The notes beneath the pieces were generated by a model that saw only the letters and a program-made list of their open reading frames with translations, was not told the DNA's origin and ran no database searches. A stretch of 21,497 nt of DNA from Tritrichomonas musculus (taxonomy: Eukaryota; Parabasalia; Tritrichomonadida; Tritrichomonadidae), in contig JAPFFF010000495.1 of assembly GCA_039105265.1 (NCBI GenBank), forward strand, positions 1 to 21,497, written 5' to 3'. This document shows, in pieces, positions 9,298 to 18,133 of this stretch (its first letter is position 1; each line of letters starts with the position of its first letter). The position numbers and the translations under genes were made by a program.

Positions 9298-9600
9298 ATA
9301 ATTTTTGCTCTCTATGTTATTTCTAATTTTAAATGCATTTTAATATGCATATTGATTAGAGTTTGTTTTTTTAATTAAATAAGCAATATCAAATTTTATT
9401 TATCTTAAAAAATATTTTTGGTATGGAGAGTGTAGGGGTGGAGTGATATTAGTTCATATTCAATTTTAAGATAAATATATATATTTAATTTAATATCTGC
9501 ATGCAAAATATTTTTTTGATTTAAGTATGAAAGGAAATACTGTGTAAACAACTTATAAAGCTAAAAAAAATTTATTAATAATTTGTATAACTTACATGAT
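9298..9600. other. Convergent intergenic spacer
   Basis: About 300 AT-rich bases lie between the convergent kinase and eIF3j genes. A short G-rich patch near 9420-9446 is the only departure from AT-rich composition. No gene or RNA seen. Confidence 0.6.
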
Positions 9601-10365
9601 TTAGATTTCATCAAAATCATCATCGTCCTTTTTGGCATTGAAGAAAGCCCCTGATTGTTGTTTATTCTTCTTCTTATAACCTTGGCCTTTTTTGGCTTCA
9701 TCAAGCTTTTTATTATATAATTGAATAATATGATTATTCAAATCTGCAAGGAAAGCGCTCTTGTAATTATCACATAATGCAGTAATAAGATATTCTATCA
9801 TTTGGACTTTATTGTTGTCTTGTGCTGATTTGAGTTGTTCGTATTCTTTTTTCTTTTTACCATTTTGATCAATTTCAGGAAATATTTGATTAAATTTCTT
9901 TTCAATTGCAGCTGCAAAAGCACCAAATTGAACGACAGTCTCTGGCTTGTAGAGACCGATATCAATTTTATTTGGATCGGTTGTGTTCATATCAAGACCA
10001 CCTAAAGCATCAAGGGCGTTATGTAAGTCAGCTATTTCTTTTTGTTCTTTTGTAACATCAACATCAAAAAGATCATCGTCAAAATCATTAGCAGCTTCAT
10101 CTAATAGTTTCTTCTTTCGAATTTTTTCTTCTCGTATTTCTTGTTTTCTCTTCTTTTCTGCTTCAGCTGCTTCTTTTTTCTCTCTTTCGATTCTTTCTTC
10201 TTCTTCTTTCTTTTTTCTCGCAACTTCTTCTGGATCTGGTGCATCTTCCCAATTATCAGCTAAACCATCGTCATCAGATCCCCAGTTAGCACCAGCATCA
10301 CCATCGTTATCGCTTTTTTGATCGTCTGAATTAGAGCTATTAAGATCAAGGTTTGCCCAATTCAT
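9601..10365 (-). CDS. EIF3J: Translation initiation factor eIF3 subunit J (eIF3j/Hcr1)
   Basis: eIF3j is a loosely bound eIF3 subunit that contacts the 40S decoding centre and mRNA channel and assists initiation, recycling and termination. The 254-residue length matches the family (about 250-265). An acidic N-terminus contains the tryptophan-acidic motif DNWED (37-41) typical of eIF3j. A long Lys/Glu/Arg-rich helix follows (about 47-90). Then comes the folded helical core (about 105-225), with the 'K/DLHNALDALGGLD...IDIGLYKPETVVQFGAF' type block in which relatives carry their conserved nucleotide-channel-facing helices. A Lys-rich linker and an acidic C-terminus (DDDDFDEI) also match the family's tail. 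ATG at 10365 is immediately before the acidic region. The stop codon overlaps TAAA. The MULE is inserted about 570 bases upstream, beyond the likely promoter. Confidence 0.85.
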   Translation of the reverse strand: MNWANLDLNSSNSDDQKSDNDGDAGANWGSDDDGLADNWEDAPDPEEVARKKKEEEERIEREKKEAAEAEKKRKQEIREEKIRKKKLLDEAANDFDDDLFDVDVTKEQKEIADLHNALDALGGLDMNTTDPNKIDIGLYKPETVVQFGAFAAAIEKKFNQIFPEIDQNGKKKKEYEQLKSAQDNNKVQMIEYLITALCDNYKSAFLADLNNHIIQLYNKKLDEAKKGQGYKKKNKQQSGAFFNAKKDDDDFDEI

Positions 10366-10394
10366 TTTATTTTATAAAAATTTTCGCAAAGCCA

Positions 10395-10404
10395 GAACGA
10401 TAAG
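10395..10404 (-). promoter_or_regulatory. TTATCGTT motif upstream of eIF3j
   Basis: Minus-strand sequence CTTATCGTTC, 30 bases before the eIF3j ATG, matching the octamer before the transposase and Sec10 genes in the same orientation. Candidate Myb-type promoter element by analogy with trichomonad TATCGT sites. Confidence 0.4.
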
Positions 10405-10927
10405 TATTTAAATGAAAATTTTGAGATAGACACTTTTTAATCGAATTTTCATCAAATTTTGACTGAGTTTTGTTCAAATTTGTTATTAGCATATTAAATC
10501 CCTTTATATCATGTTCAATCAACCATCTTCTTAAAGATAATATGAGTTTGCATTTGGATAACTTAAAAATAATAGTAAATTGAGCCTAATCTCAAATTCA
10601 CTATTCATAAAGAATCTTTATAAATATAATATTAAAAGAGATCGGCGAAAAAGGAATTTCCATATTTACAAAACTTTTACATATCATTAAGATCCATATG
10701 TTTTAAAAATCCATTTTTTTTCGAAAAGAAAAAGGTTTGTCTGTAAAAACATTTTTTTGTGAAATAATTTTTTCGTTTAAAAAATTTGTTTTCTTTTTAA
10801 AATGAAAAATACTTCTTAAAATGATCTTTTTTTTGCGAAATAATTTTCTTTTTTCAAAACACCAAGTCTTTTTTATATGAAAAATTTTTTTTAATATAGA
10901 TTTTCTTTTAAAAAAAACAAGATCTTA

Positions 10928-10936
10928 TAAATTTAT
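10928..10936 (+). repeat. Left target-site duplication TAAATTTAT
   Basis: A perfect 9-base direct copy of 18125-18133. Nine bases is the classical Mutator/MULE duplication length. The bases next to each copy do not extend the match, so the duplication is exactly 9 bases. Confidence 0.85.
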
Positions 10937-11264
10937 GGCATAGGAATCGGGGTCTATTAAAATCGGCACGAAATATTTTACAACAAGAAACTTTTTGAAA
11001 GATCCGACCAGGTAAAAATTTTACCACTTTTTGAGAGAAAAAGTTCTATCGTTGAGATGAACTTTTTGAGAGATTGAAATAAAACGGTTATAAAGGTGAA
11101 TTATCTATTATATGAAAAAAGGCGCCCTTTTGTTTTGAAATTGGTATCGCATCAGAGCAAATGTATTATTGATTGATTCCGCTGCTGATTCCACCAGCAG
11201 ATTGTTTGTGATCGACGCAAAATAAGGAACCATTTTTAATTATAAATTGCCAGATGCGATATTA
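10937..11264 (+). repeat. Left terminal inverted repeat, single-copy part
   Basis: 328 bases that match the reverse complement of 17797-18124; by eye the only differences are two bases in the outermost seven. It carries a 15-base near-palindrome (GGTAAAAATTTTACC, 11011-11025), three ACTTTTTGA motifs and an inverted CTGCTG/CAGCAG pair (11182-11200). Transposase-binding sequence is expected here. Confidence 0.92.
10990..11071 (+). promoter_or_regulatory. Three spaced ACTTTTTGA motifs, candidate transposase-binding sites
   Basis: ACTTTTTGA starts at 10990, 11026 and 11061, spaced 36 and 35 bases. The second and third continue as GAG. The same trio occurs in mirror image in the right repeat. An inverted copy (AAAAAGTTC, 11038-11046) pairs with GAACTTTTT at 11059-11067. 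Regular subterminal repeats near transposon ends commonly bind transposase; that role is inferred. Confidence 0.4.
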
Positions 11265-13154
11265 AAATATCATTTACACGTAAACAGCAAGAAGGTAACC
11301 TCAATAAGGAAACTCAAAGCACGAACTAATAACAACACATTCCTCACTAAACGATCTCATAGTAATTGCTCAAAATCTCTGATTTTACACAAATGTTGTA
11401 AATATCATTTACACGTAAACAGCAAGAAGGTAACCTCAATAAGGAAACTCAAAGCACGAACTAATAACAACACATTCCTCACTAAACGATCTCATAGTAA
11501 TTGCTCAAAATCTCTGATTTTACACAAATGTTGTAAATATCATTTACACGTAAACAGCAAGAAGGTAACCTCAATAAGGAAACTCAAAGCACGAACTAAT
11601 AACAACACATTCCTCACTAAACGATCTCATAGTAATTGCTCAAAATCTCTGATTTTACACAAATGTTGTAAATATCATTTACACGTAAACAGCAAGAAGG
11701 TAACCTCAATAAGGAAACTCAAAGCACGAACTAATAACAACACATTCCTCACTAAACGATCTCATAGTAATTGCTCAAAATCTCTGATTTTACACAAATG
11801 TTGTAAATATCATTTACACGTAAACAGCAAGAAGGTAACCTCAATAAGGAAACTCAAAGCACGAACTAATAACAACACATTCCTCACTAAACGATCTCAT
11901 AGTAATTGCTCAAAATCTCTGATTTTACACAAATGTTGTAAATATCATTTACACGTAAACAGCAAGAAGGTAACCTCAATAAGGAAACTCAAAGCACGAA
12001 CTAATAACAACACATTCCTCACTAAACGATCTCATAGTAATTGCTCAAAATCTCTGATTTTACACAAATGTTGTAAATATCATTTACACGTAAACAGCAA
12101 GAAGGTAACCTCAATAAGGAAACTCAAAGCACGAACTAATAACAACACATTCCTCACTAAACGATCTCATAGTAATTGCTCAAAATCTCTGATTTTACAC
12201 AAATGTTGTAAATATCATTTACACGTAAACAGCAAGAAGGTAACCTCAATAAGGAAACTCAAAGCACGAACTAATAACAACACATTCCTCACTAAACGAT
12301 CTCATAGTAATTGCTCAAAATCTCTGATTTTACACAAATGTTGTAAATATCATTTACACGTAAACAGCAAGAAGGTAACCTCAATAAGGAAACTCAAAGC
12401 ACGAACTAATAACAGCACATTCCTCACTAAACGATCTCATAGTAATTGCTCAAAATCTCTGATTTTACACAAATGTTGTAAATATCATTTACACGTAAAC
12501 AGCAAGAAGGTAACCTCAATAAGGAAACTCAAAGCACGAACTAATAACAACACATTCCTCACTAAACGATCTCATAGTAATTGCTCAAAATCTCTGATTT
12601 TACACAAATGTTGTAAATATCATTTACACGTAAACAGCAAGAAGGTAACCTCAATAAGGAAACTCAAAGCATGAACTAATAACAACACATTCCCCACTAA
12701 ACGATCTCATAGTAATTGCTCAAAATCTCTGATTTTACACAAATGTTGTAAATATCATTTACACGTAAACAGCAAGAAGGTAACCTCAATAAGGAAACTC
12801 AAAGCACGAACTAATAACAACACATTCCTCACTAAACGATCTCATAGTAATTGCTCAAAATCTCTGATTTTACACAAATGTTGTAAATATCATTTACACG
12901 TAAACAGCAAGAAGGTAACCTCAATAAGGAAACTCAAAGCACGAACTAATAACAACACATTCCTCACTAAACGATCTCATAGTAATTGCTCAAAATCTCT
13001 GATTTTACACAAATGTTGTAAATATCATTTACACGTAAACAGCAAGAAGGTAACCTCAATAAGGAAACTCAAAGCACGAACTAATAACAGCACATTCCTC
13101 ACTAAACGATCTCATAGTAATTGCTCAAAATCTCTGATTTTACACAAATGTTGT
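11265..13154 (+). repeat. Left satellite array, 14 x 135 bp
   Basis: Exactly fourteen tandem 135-base units, each starting AAATATCATTTACACG and ending CACAAATGTTGT. By eye most units are identical. Variants: A-to-G at offset 70 in units 9 (12415) and 14 (13090); in unit 11 a T-to-C at offset 79 (12694) and a C-to-T at 12672. The unit length is a multiple of three, so one frame stays open for 475 codons until the 12672 change makes a stop. That frame has no ATG start and is not called as a gene. The array ends abruptly in a T-homopolymer at 13158. Confidence 0.95.
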
Positions 13155-13290
13155 AAATTTTTTTTTTTTTCAATAATATTATTTAAATATTATTTTTAAT
13201 AATTATATAGTTAACATTGTTCATATTTAATCATTTCTAAATACACTTTTACAAAAAAATTAATAAACTATTTAAAAAGTTTCAATCAAA

Positions 13291-13300
13291 ATTATCGTTT
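13291..13300 (+). promoter_or_regulatory. TTATCGTT motif upstream of transposase
   Basis: ATTATCGTTT followed by A, 27-36 bases before the transposase ATG. It is identical over eleven bases (ATTATCGTTTA) to the motif before the Sec10 gene and shares the octamer with eIF3j. Candidate promoter element lying in the single-copy spacer, not in the arms. Confidence 0.4.
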
Positions 13301-13326
13301 ACTTTTCTTTTTTACAAACAATTATA

Positions 13327-15405
13327 ATGTTTGATCAAAATGGACAAATATCACTGCAATTAGGAACAGCAACTAATGTATTATCTGAAAAAACATTTTC
13401 TCATCGCGATCATCCAATTTATTTGACAAATCCACCATATGATAATCGAAAACCTCTCATTGATAATTTTAGTGTTCTTTATTTTTTGAGCACATTTAAA
13501 AATAATAAATATACGTTTTCACAAACACATAAATTAAAAAACCCAAAAAGAATTGATAATCAAATATTTACAAATTTTATGCTAATTTCAAGGCATCAAA
13601 CCAATTTATTTAAAATATATTACCAAGTTAGTGGTAACTATTTTGCAATACAAATTATTAATTTATTTAATACAATTAAATATAAAAAAATACATAATGT
13701 GAAATTCAAAAAGAACGAAAGAACAGTTTATGTTTATAGCAACATAATTATTAAAAATCCTAATCCGAATAGTCCTTTTCAGATAATAAAAAACAAAGGA
13801 ATGCAAGAATTATCTGATTTTTACAATAATCAGTCTGTAGATAGATCTATTCAAAATCCGATTACTGCAACAATATTTTACACAATAGCTCCATTTAATT
13901 GCAAAACTATTAAAAGGCAAAAGCACAAGCAAATGAATCCAGATGATTCAATTGAAAGTATTCTGAAAAATTATGGAGGATTTCTTTTCAGATTTCATCC
14001 AACAGAAGAGGTTGATTTAAACCAATATCAATTTGGCATTTTTTCTTGGTTTTCACCTTATTTTTTAGATATTGTAAAATCTCATCAATTTGAACAAGCA
14101 ACCACAATTGAACTTGACGCCACTTTTCGAGCTCTGGCACCATATGCTATTTGTGTTCCTCATCTTATTTTCCGAAATACTGGGATTCCACTAGCAATTT
14201 TAATTTCACCTTCTGAGAAAACGTCATTATATAGTATTTTTTTTGAATCTCTCAAAAAGTTAGATGAATTTTATGAAAATTCTGAAGAAAATTCACTTTT
14301 TCTTAAATTCAAAAATAAAAAATATTTAAGTGATGAACATAAAGCATTTCAAAAATTAGCGAAAAATTATGATTTAGATTTTTATTATTGTTTAGTTCAT
14401 TTGATTCGGTCAATCGGTGCCAATTCATTACTCGGTCTTTTATTTTCAGATATATTATTCACTTTTTCAGGCTTTGAGTGGTCTAAACATTTTAATAGAT
14501 ATTACCAAACTTTTCAGTTATTATATAATTTACAAGAAAATAAAGATGATGCAAGATTTGAAAAAGTAAGCAAAGTCTTAGGTGTTGATGTGAACGGAAA
14601 TTATGTCGAAGTAAAAAAAGAATATTCTCCATATTTCAAGCGAAGTGTCTATGGAATACCAACCACAACAAATCACGTAGAATCGTTTCATAAACAATTA
14701 AACGGTATTTTTAAAGCAACTCGACTTTCTTTACCGCTACGACTTGCGTACATTATAAAATATATTATGGATCGTACGTTAAGAACCAATTCTAGTGCAC
14801 ATTTGAATGTAAAAACTCACTTAAATAAGTTTAAAGATAAAGCATATAAAGAAATTTCAAAAAATCCTAATCTTAAATCAAATTATTCTCAAAAAGTTTG
14901 TTTATGCCGTCAATATTATTATTATTATTATTTATACTGTGTTAATATTCCATGCGTACATTGCATTTTAAATGATTATTGGAAAGATCAAAATTACATA
15001 CATCAAATGGAAGAATTTGATATAAAGTTTGATTCTCATGATATAAAATATGACCAATTACTAGAATTCGATATTAAAACTGAATTAACTTTTAGAAAAA
15101 GAAAAAAGTCAACTGAAGGAAATAATGATAATAATGACAATAACAATAACAATTTCCAAATTGGCATTTGTTTGGATGGAAAAAATTATTCTGATAGTAT
15201 GACAACTATAATTGATAATACAACATACCAACTTTCAGAAATTATTGCGAAAAATAATTTAAATATTACAGTCATTGCATTAGCAGTACAGCGAGAATTA
15301 ATGCCTGTAGAAGAGACATATAATATTGATGAATATTTGGCTTTGTTTCAGGTTAAATTGTGGACAAAGATAATATCAGATGGAAATAAGAAAGTAAACA
15401 TATAA
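13327..15405 (+). CDS. MULE transposase with DDE triad and SWIM-like zinc finger
   Basis: A 692-residue transposase, uninterrupted from ATG to stop. The MULE catalytic core is clear: D264 in ELDATFRA, D336 in LSDEHKAF, C355-x2-H358 after the second strand, and E452 in TTNHVESFHKQLNG, giving the DDE triad in the usual spacing with the helical insertion between D336 and E452. The C-terminal part carries a SWIM-like zinc finger, C525-x-C527...C543-x-H545, with a run of six Tyr between the two halves; SWIM fingers are frequent in Mutator-type transposases. The N-terminal 230 residues are basic and aromatic and probably bind DNA, but no finger is visible. An Asn/Asp run lies near 598-611. The enzyme should cut at the GGCA ends and generate 9-bp duplications. 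Low GC and codon use resemble the host genes. Confidence 0.93.
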   Translation: MFDQNGQISLQLGTATNVLSEKTFSHRDHPIYLTNPPYDNRKPLIDNFSVLYFLSTFKNNKYTFSQTHKLKNPKRIDNQIFTNFMLISRHQTNLFKIYYQVSGNYFAIQIINLFNTIKYKKIHNVKFKKNERTVYVYSNIIIKNPNPNSPFQIIKNKGMQELSDFYNNQSVDRSIQNPITATIFYTIAPFNCKTIKRQKHKQMNPDDSIESILKNYGGFLFRFHPTEEVDLNQYQFGIFSWFSPYFLDIVKSHQFEQATTIELDATFRALAPYAICVPHLIFRNTGIPLAILISPSEKTSLYSIFFESLKKLDEFYENSEENSLFLKFKNKKYLSDEHKAFQKLAKNYDLDFYYCLVHLIRSIGANSLLGLLFSDILFTFSGFEWSKHFNRYYQTFQLLYNLQENKDDARFEKVSKVLGVDVNGNYVEVKKEYSPYFKRSVYGIPTTTNHVESFHKQLNGIFKATRLSLPLRLAYIIKYIMDRTLRTNSSAHLNVKTHLNKFKDKAYKEISKNPNLKSNYSQKVCLCRQYYYYYYLYCVNIPCVHCILNDYWKDQNYIHQMEEFDIKFDSHDIKYDQLLEFDIKTELTFRKRKKSTEGNNDNNDNNNNNFQIGICLDGKNYSDSMTTIIDNTTYQLSEIIAKNNLNITVIALAVQRELMPVEETYNIDEYLALFQVKLWTKIISDGNKKVNI

Positions 15406-15480
15406 TCATTAAAAGTTAAATTATTTTTAAAAAAAATAAAGATTAAAATAAAGAATTATTTGTCGTATTTTATTATTGTT

Positions 15481-17796
15481 GTTTACGTGTAAATGATATT
15501 TACAACATTTGTGTAAAATCAGAGATTTTGAGCAATTACTATGAGATCGTTTAGTGAGGAATGTGTTGTTATTAGTTCGTGCTTTGAGTTTCCTTATTGA
15601 GGTTACCTTCTTGCTGTTTACGTGTAAATGATATTTACAACATTTGTGTAAAATCAGAGATTTTGAGCAATTACTATGAGATCGTTTAGTGAGGAATGTG
15701 TTGTTATTAGTTCGTGCTTTGAGTTTCCTTATTGAGGTTACCTTCTTGCTGTTTACGTGTAAATGATATTTACAACATTTGTGTAAAATCAGAGATTTTG
15801 AGCAATTACTATGAGATCGTTTAGTGAGGAATGTGTTGTTATTAGTTCGTGCTTTGAGTTTCCTTATTGAGGTTACCTTCTTGCTGTTTACGTGTAAATG
15901 ATATTTACAACATTTGTGTAAAATCAGAGATTTTGAGCAATTACTATGAGATCGTTTAGTGAGGAATGTGTTGTTATTAGTTCGTGCTTTGAGTTTCCTT
16001 ATTGAGGTTACCTTCTTGCTGTTTACGTGTAAATGATATTTACAACATTTGTGTAAAATCAGAGATTTTGAGCAATTACTATGAGATCGTTTAGTGAGGA
16101 ATGTGTTGTTATTAGTTCGTGCTTTGAGTTTCCTTATTGAGGTTACCTTCTTGCTGTTTACGTGTAAATGATATTTACAACATTTGTGTAAAATCAGAGA
16201 TTTTGAGCAATTACTATGAGATCGTTTAGTGGGGAATGTGTTGTTATTAGTTCGTGCTTTGAGTTTCCTTATTGAGGTTACCTTCTTGCTGTTTACGTGT
16301 AAATGATATTTACAACATTTGTGTAAAATCAGAGATTTTGAGCAATTACTATGAGATCGTTTAGTGAGGAATGTGTTGTTATTAGTTCGTGCTTTGAGTT
16401 TCCTTATTGAGGTTACCTTCTTGCTGTTTACGTGTAAATGATATTTACAACATTTGTGTAAAATCAGAGATTTTGAGCAATTACTATGAGATCGTTTAGT
16501 GAGGAATGTGTTGTTATTAGTTCGTGCTTTGAGTTTCCTTATTGAGGTTACCTTCTTGCTGTTTACGTGTAAATGATATTTACAACATTTGTGTAAAATC
16601 AGAGATTTTGAGCAATTACTATGAGATCGTTTAGTGAGGAATGTGCTGTTATTAGTTCGTGCTTTGAGTTTCCTTATTGAGGTTACCTTCTTGCTGTTTA
16701 CGTGTAAATGATATTTACAACATTTGTGTAAAATCAGAGATTTTGAGCAATTACTATGAGATCGTTTAGTGAGGAATGTGTTGTTATTAGTTCGTGCTTT
16801 GAGTTTCCTTATTGAGGTTACCTTCTTGCTGTTTACGTGTAAATGATATTTACAACATTTGTGTAAAATCAGAGATTTTGAGCAATTACTATGAGATCGT
16901 TTAGTGAGGAATGTGTTGTTATTAGTTCGTGCTTTGAGTTTCCTTATTGAGGTTACCTTCTTGCTGTTTACGTGTAAATGATATTTACAACATTTGTGTA
17001 AAATCAGAGATTTTGAGCAATTACTATGAGATCGTTTAGTGAGGAATGTGTTGTTATTAGTTCGTGCTTTGAGTTTCCTTATTGAGGTTACCTTCTTGCT
17101 GTTTACGTGTAAATGATATTTACAACATTTGTGTAAAATCAGAGATTTTGAGCAATTACTATGAGATCGTTTAGTGAGGAATGTGTTGTTATTAGTTCGT
17201 GCTTTGAGTTTCCTTATTGAGGTTACCTTCTTGCTGTTTACGTGTAAATGATATTTACAACATTTGTGTAAAATCAGAGATTTTGAGCAATTACTATGAG
17301 ATCGTTTAGTGAGGAATGTGCTGTTATTAGTTCGTGCTTTGAGTTTCCTTATTGAGGTTACCTTCTTGCTGTTTACGTGTAAATGATATTTACAACATTT
17401 GTGTAAAATCAGAGATTTTGAGCAATTACTATGAGATCGTTTAGTGAGGAATGTGTTGTTATTAGTTCGTGCTTTGAGTTTCCTTATTGAGGTTACCTTC
17501 TTGCTGTTTACGTGTAAATGATATTTACAACATTTGTGTAAAATCAGAGATTTTGAGCAATTACTATGAGATCGTTTAGTGAGGAATGTGTTGTTATTAG
17601 TTCGTGCTTTGAGTTTCCTTATTGAGGTTACCTTCTTGCTGTTTACGTGTAAATGATATTTACAACATTTGTGTAAAATCAGAGATTTTGAGCAATTACT
17701 ATGAGATCGTTTAGTGAGGAATGTGTTGTTATTAGTTCGTGCTTTGAGTTTCCTTATTGAGGTTACCTTCTTGCTGTTTACGTGTAAATGATATTT
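15481..17796 (-). repeat. Right satellite array, 17 x 135 bp plus 21-bp remnant, inverted
   Basis: Reverse-complement copies of the left-arm unit: seventeen full units (15502-17796) and an inner remnant of 21 bases (15481-15501). Counted from the outer end, the offset-70 G variant is in units 4 (17321) and 9 (16646), and the offset-79 C variant in unit 12 (16232). These are the same substitutions as in the left arm, at different unit positions. One minus-strand frame is open throughout for 795 codons but begins without ATG. Confidence 0.95.
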
Positions 17797-18124
17797 TAAT
17801 ATCGCATCTGGCAATTTATAATTAAAAATGGTTCCTTATTTTGCGTCGATCACAAACAATCTGCTGGTGGAATCAGCAGCGGAATCAATCAATAATACAT
17901 TTGCTCTGATGCGATACCAATTTCAAAACAAAAGGGCGCCTTTTTTCATATAATAGATAATTCACCTTTATAACCGTTTTATTTCAATCTCTCAAAAAGT
18001 TCATCTCAACGATAGAACTTTTTCTCTCAAAAAGTGGTAAAATTTTTACCTGGTCGGATCTTTCAAAAAGTTTCTTGTTGTAAAATATTTCGTGCCGATT
18101 TTAATAGACCCCGATTCTTCTGCC
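17797..18124 (-). repeat. Right terminal inverted repeat, single-copy part
   Basis: 328 bases, the reverse complement of 10937-11264 and of exactly equal length. Reading inward from 18124 it begins GGCAGAAGAATCGGGG, against GGCATAGGAATCGGGG on the left; I saw no other difference. Confidence 0.92.
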
Positions 18125-18133
18125 TAAATTTAT
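18125..18133 (+). repeat. Right target-site duplication TAAATTTAT
   Basis: Direct copy of 10928-10936, marking the right edge of the transposon. Confidence 0.85.

Larger units (their letters stand above)
10366..10936. other. AT-rich intergenic DNA between eIF3j and the MULE
   Basis: Holds the eIF3j promoter region at its left end. The part from about 10700 to 10925 is low-complexity T/A-rich DNA with degenerate repeats, for example GTGAAATAATTTT near 10760 and GCGAAATAATTTT near 10838, which recur about 78 bases apart. It ends in the MULE's left target-site duplication. No gene seen. Confidence 0.55.
10937..18124 (+). mobile_element. Autonomous-looking Mutator-like element (MULE) with satellite-bearing inverted arms
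   Basis: A 7188-bp DNA transposon, complete from end to end. Order: left terminal inverted repeat (328 bp), left array of fourteen 135-bp units, 172-bp spacer, transposase gene, 75-bp spacer, right array of 17 units plus a remnant in inverted orientation, right terminal inverted repeat (328 bp). Termini are GGCATAGGAATCGGGG and, read inward from the right, GGCAGAAGAATCGGGG. It is flanked by a perfect 9-bp TAAATTTAT duplication. Intact transposase, perfect duplication and near-identical arms point to recent insertion or continuing homogenisation. MULEs are known in Trichomonas vaginalis and in Entamoeba. Long tandem-repeat inverted arms recall Foldback and Galileo elements, but the transposase here is of MULE type. 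Inserted between eIF3j and an unknown gene, so it breaks no visible coding region. Confidence 0.92.

Noticed and set aside
9983-10321. 112-codon plus-strand frame over eIF3j
   Set aside because: Ser/Phe-rich antisense shadow of the Lys/Glu-rich eIF3j helix.
11247-12674. 475-codon repetitive open frame in the left arm
   Set aside because: It begins with TTG, has no ATG, consists only of satellite units, and is closed by a single base change in unit 11. Best explained as satellite DNA whose unit length is divisible by three.
11265-13154. CRISPR-like array
   Set aside because: Units are contiguous 135-bp repeats with no unique spacers, and the setting is eukaryotic.
15427-17814. 795-codon repetitive open frame in the right arm
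   Set aside because: Same satellite unit on the opposite strand, again starting at TTG without ATG. Not called as a gene.
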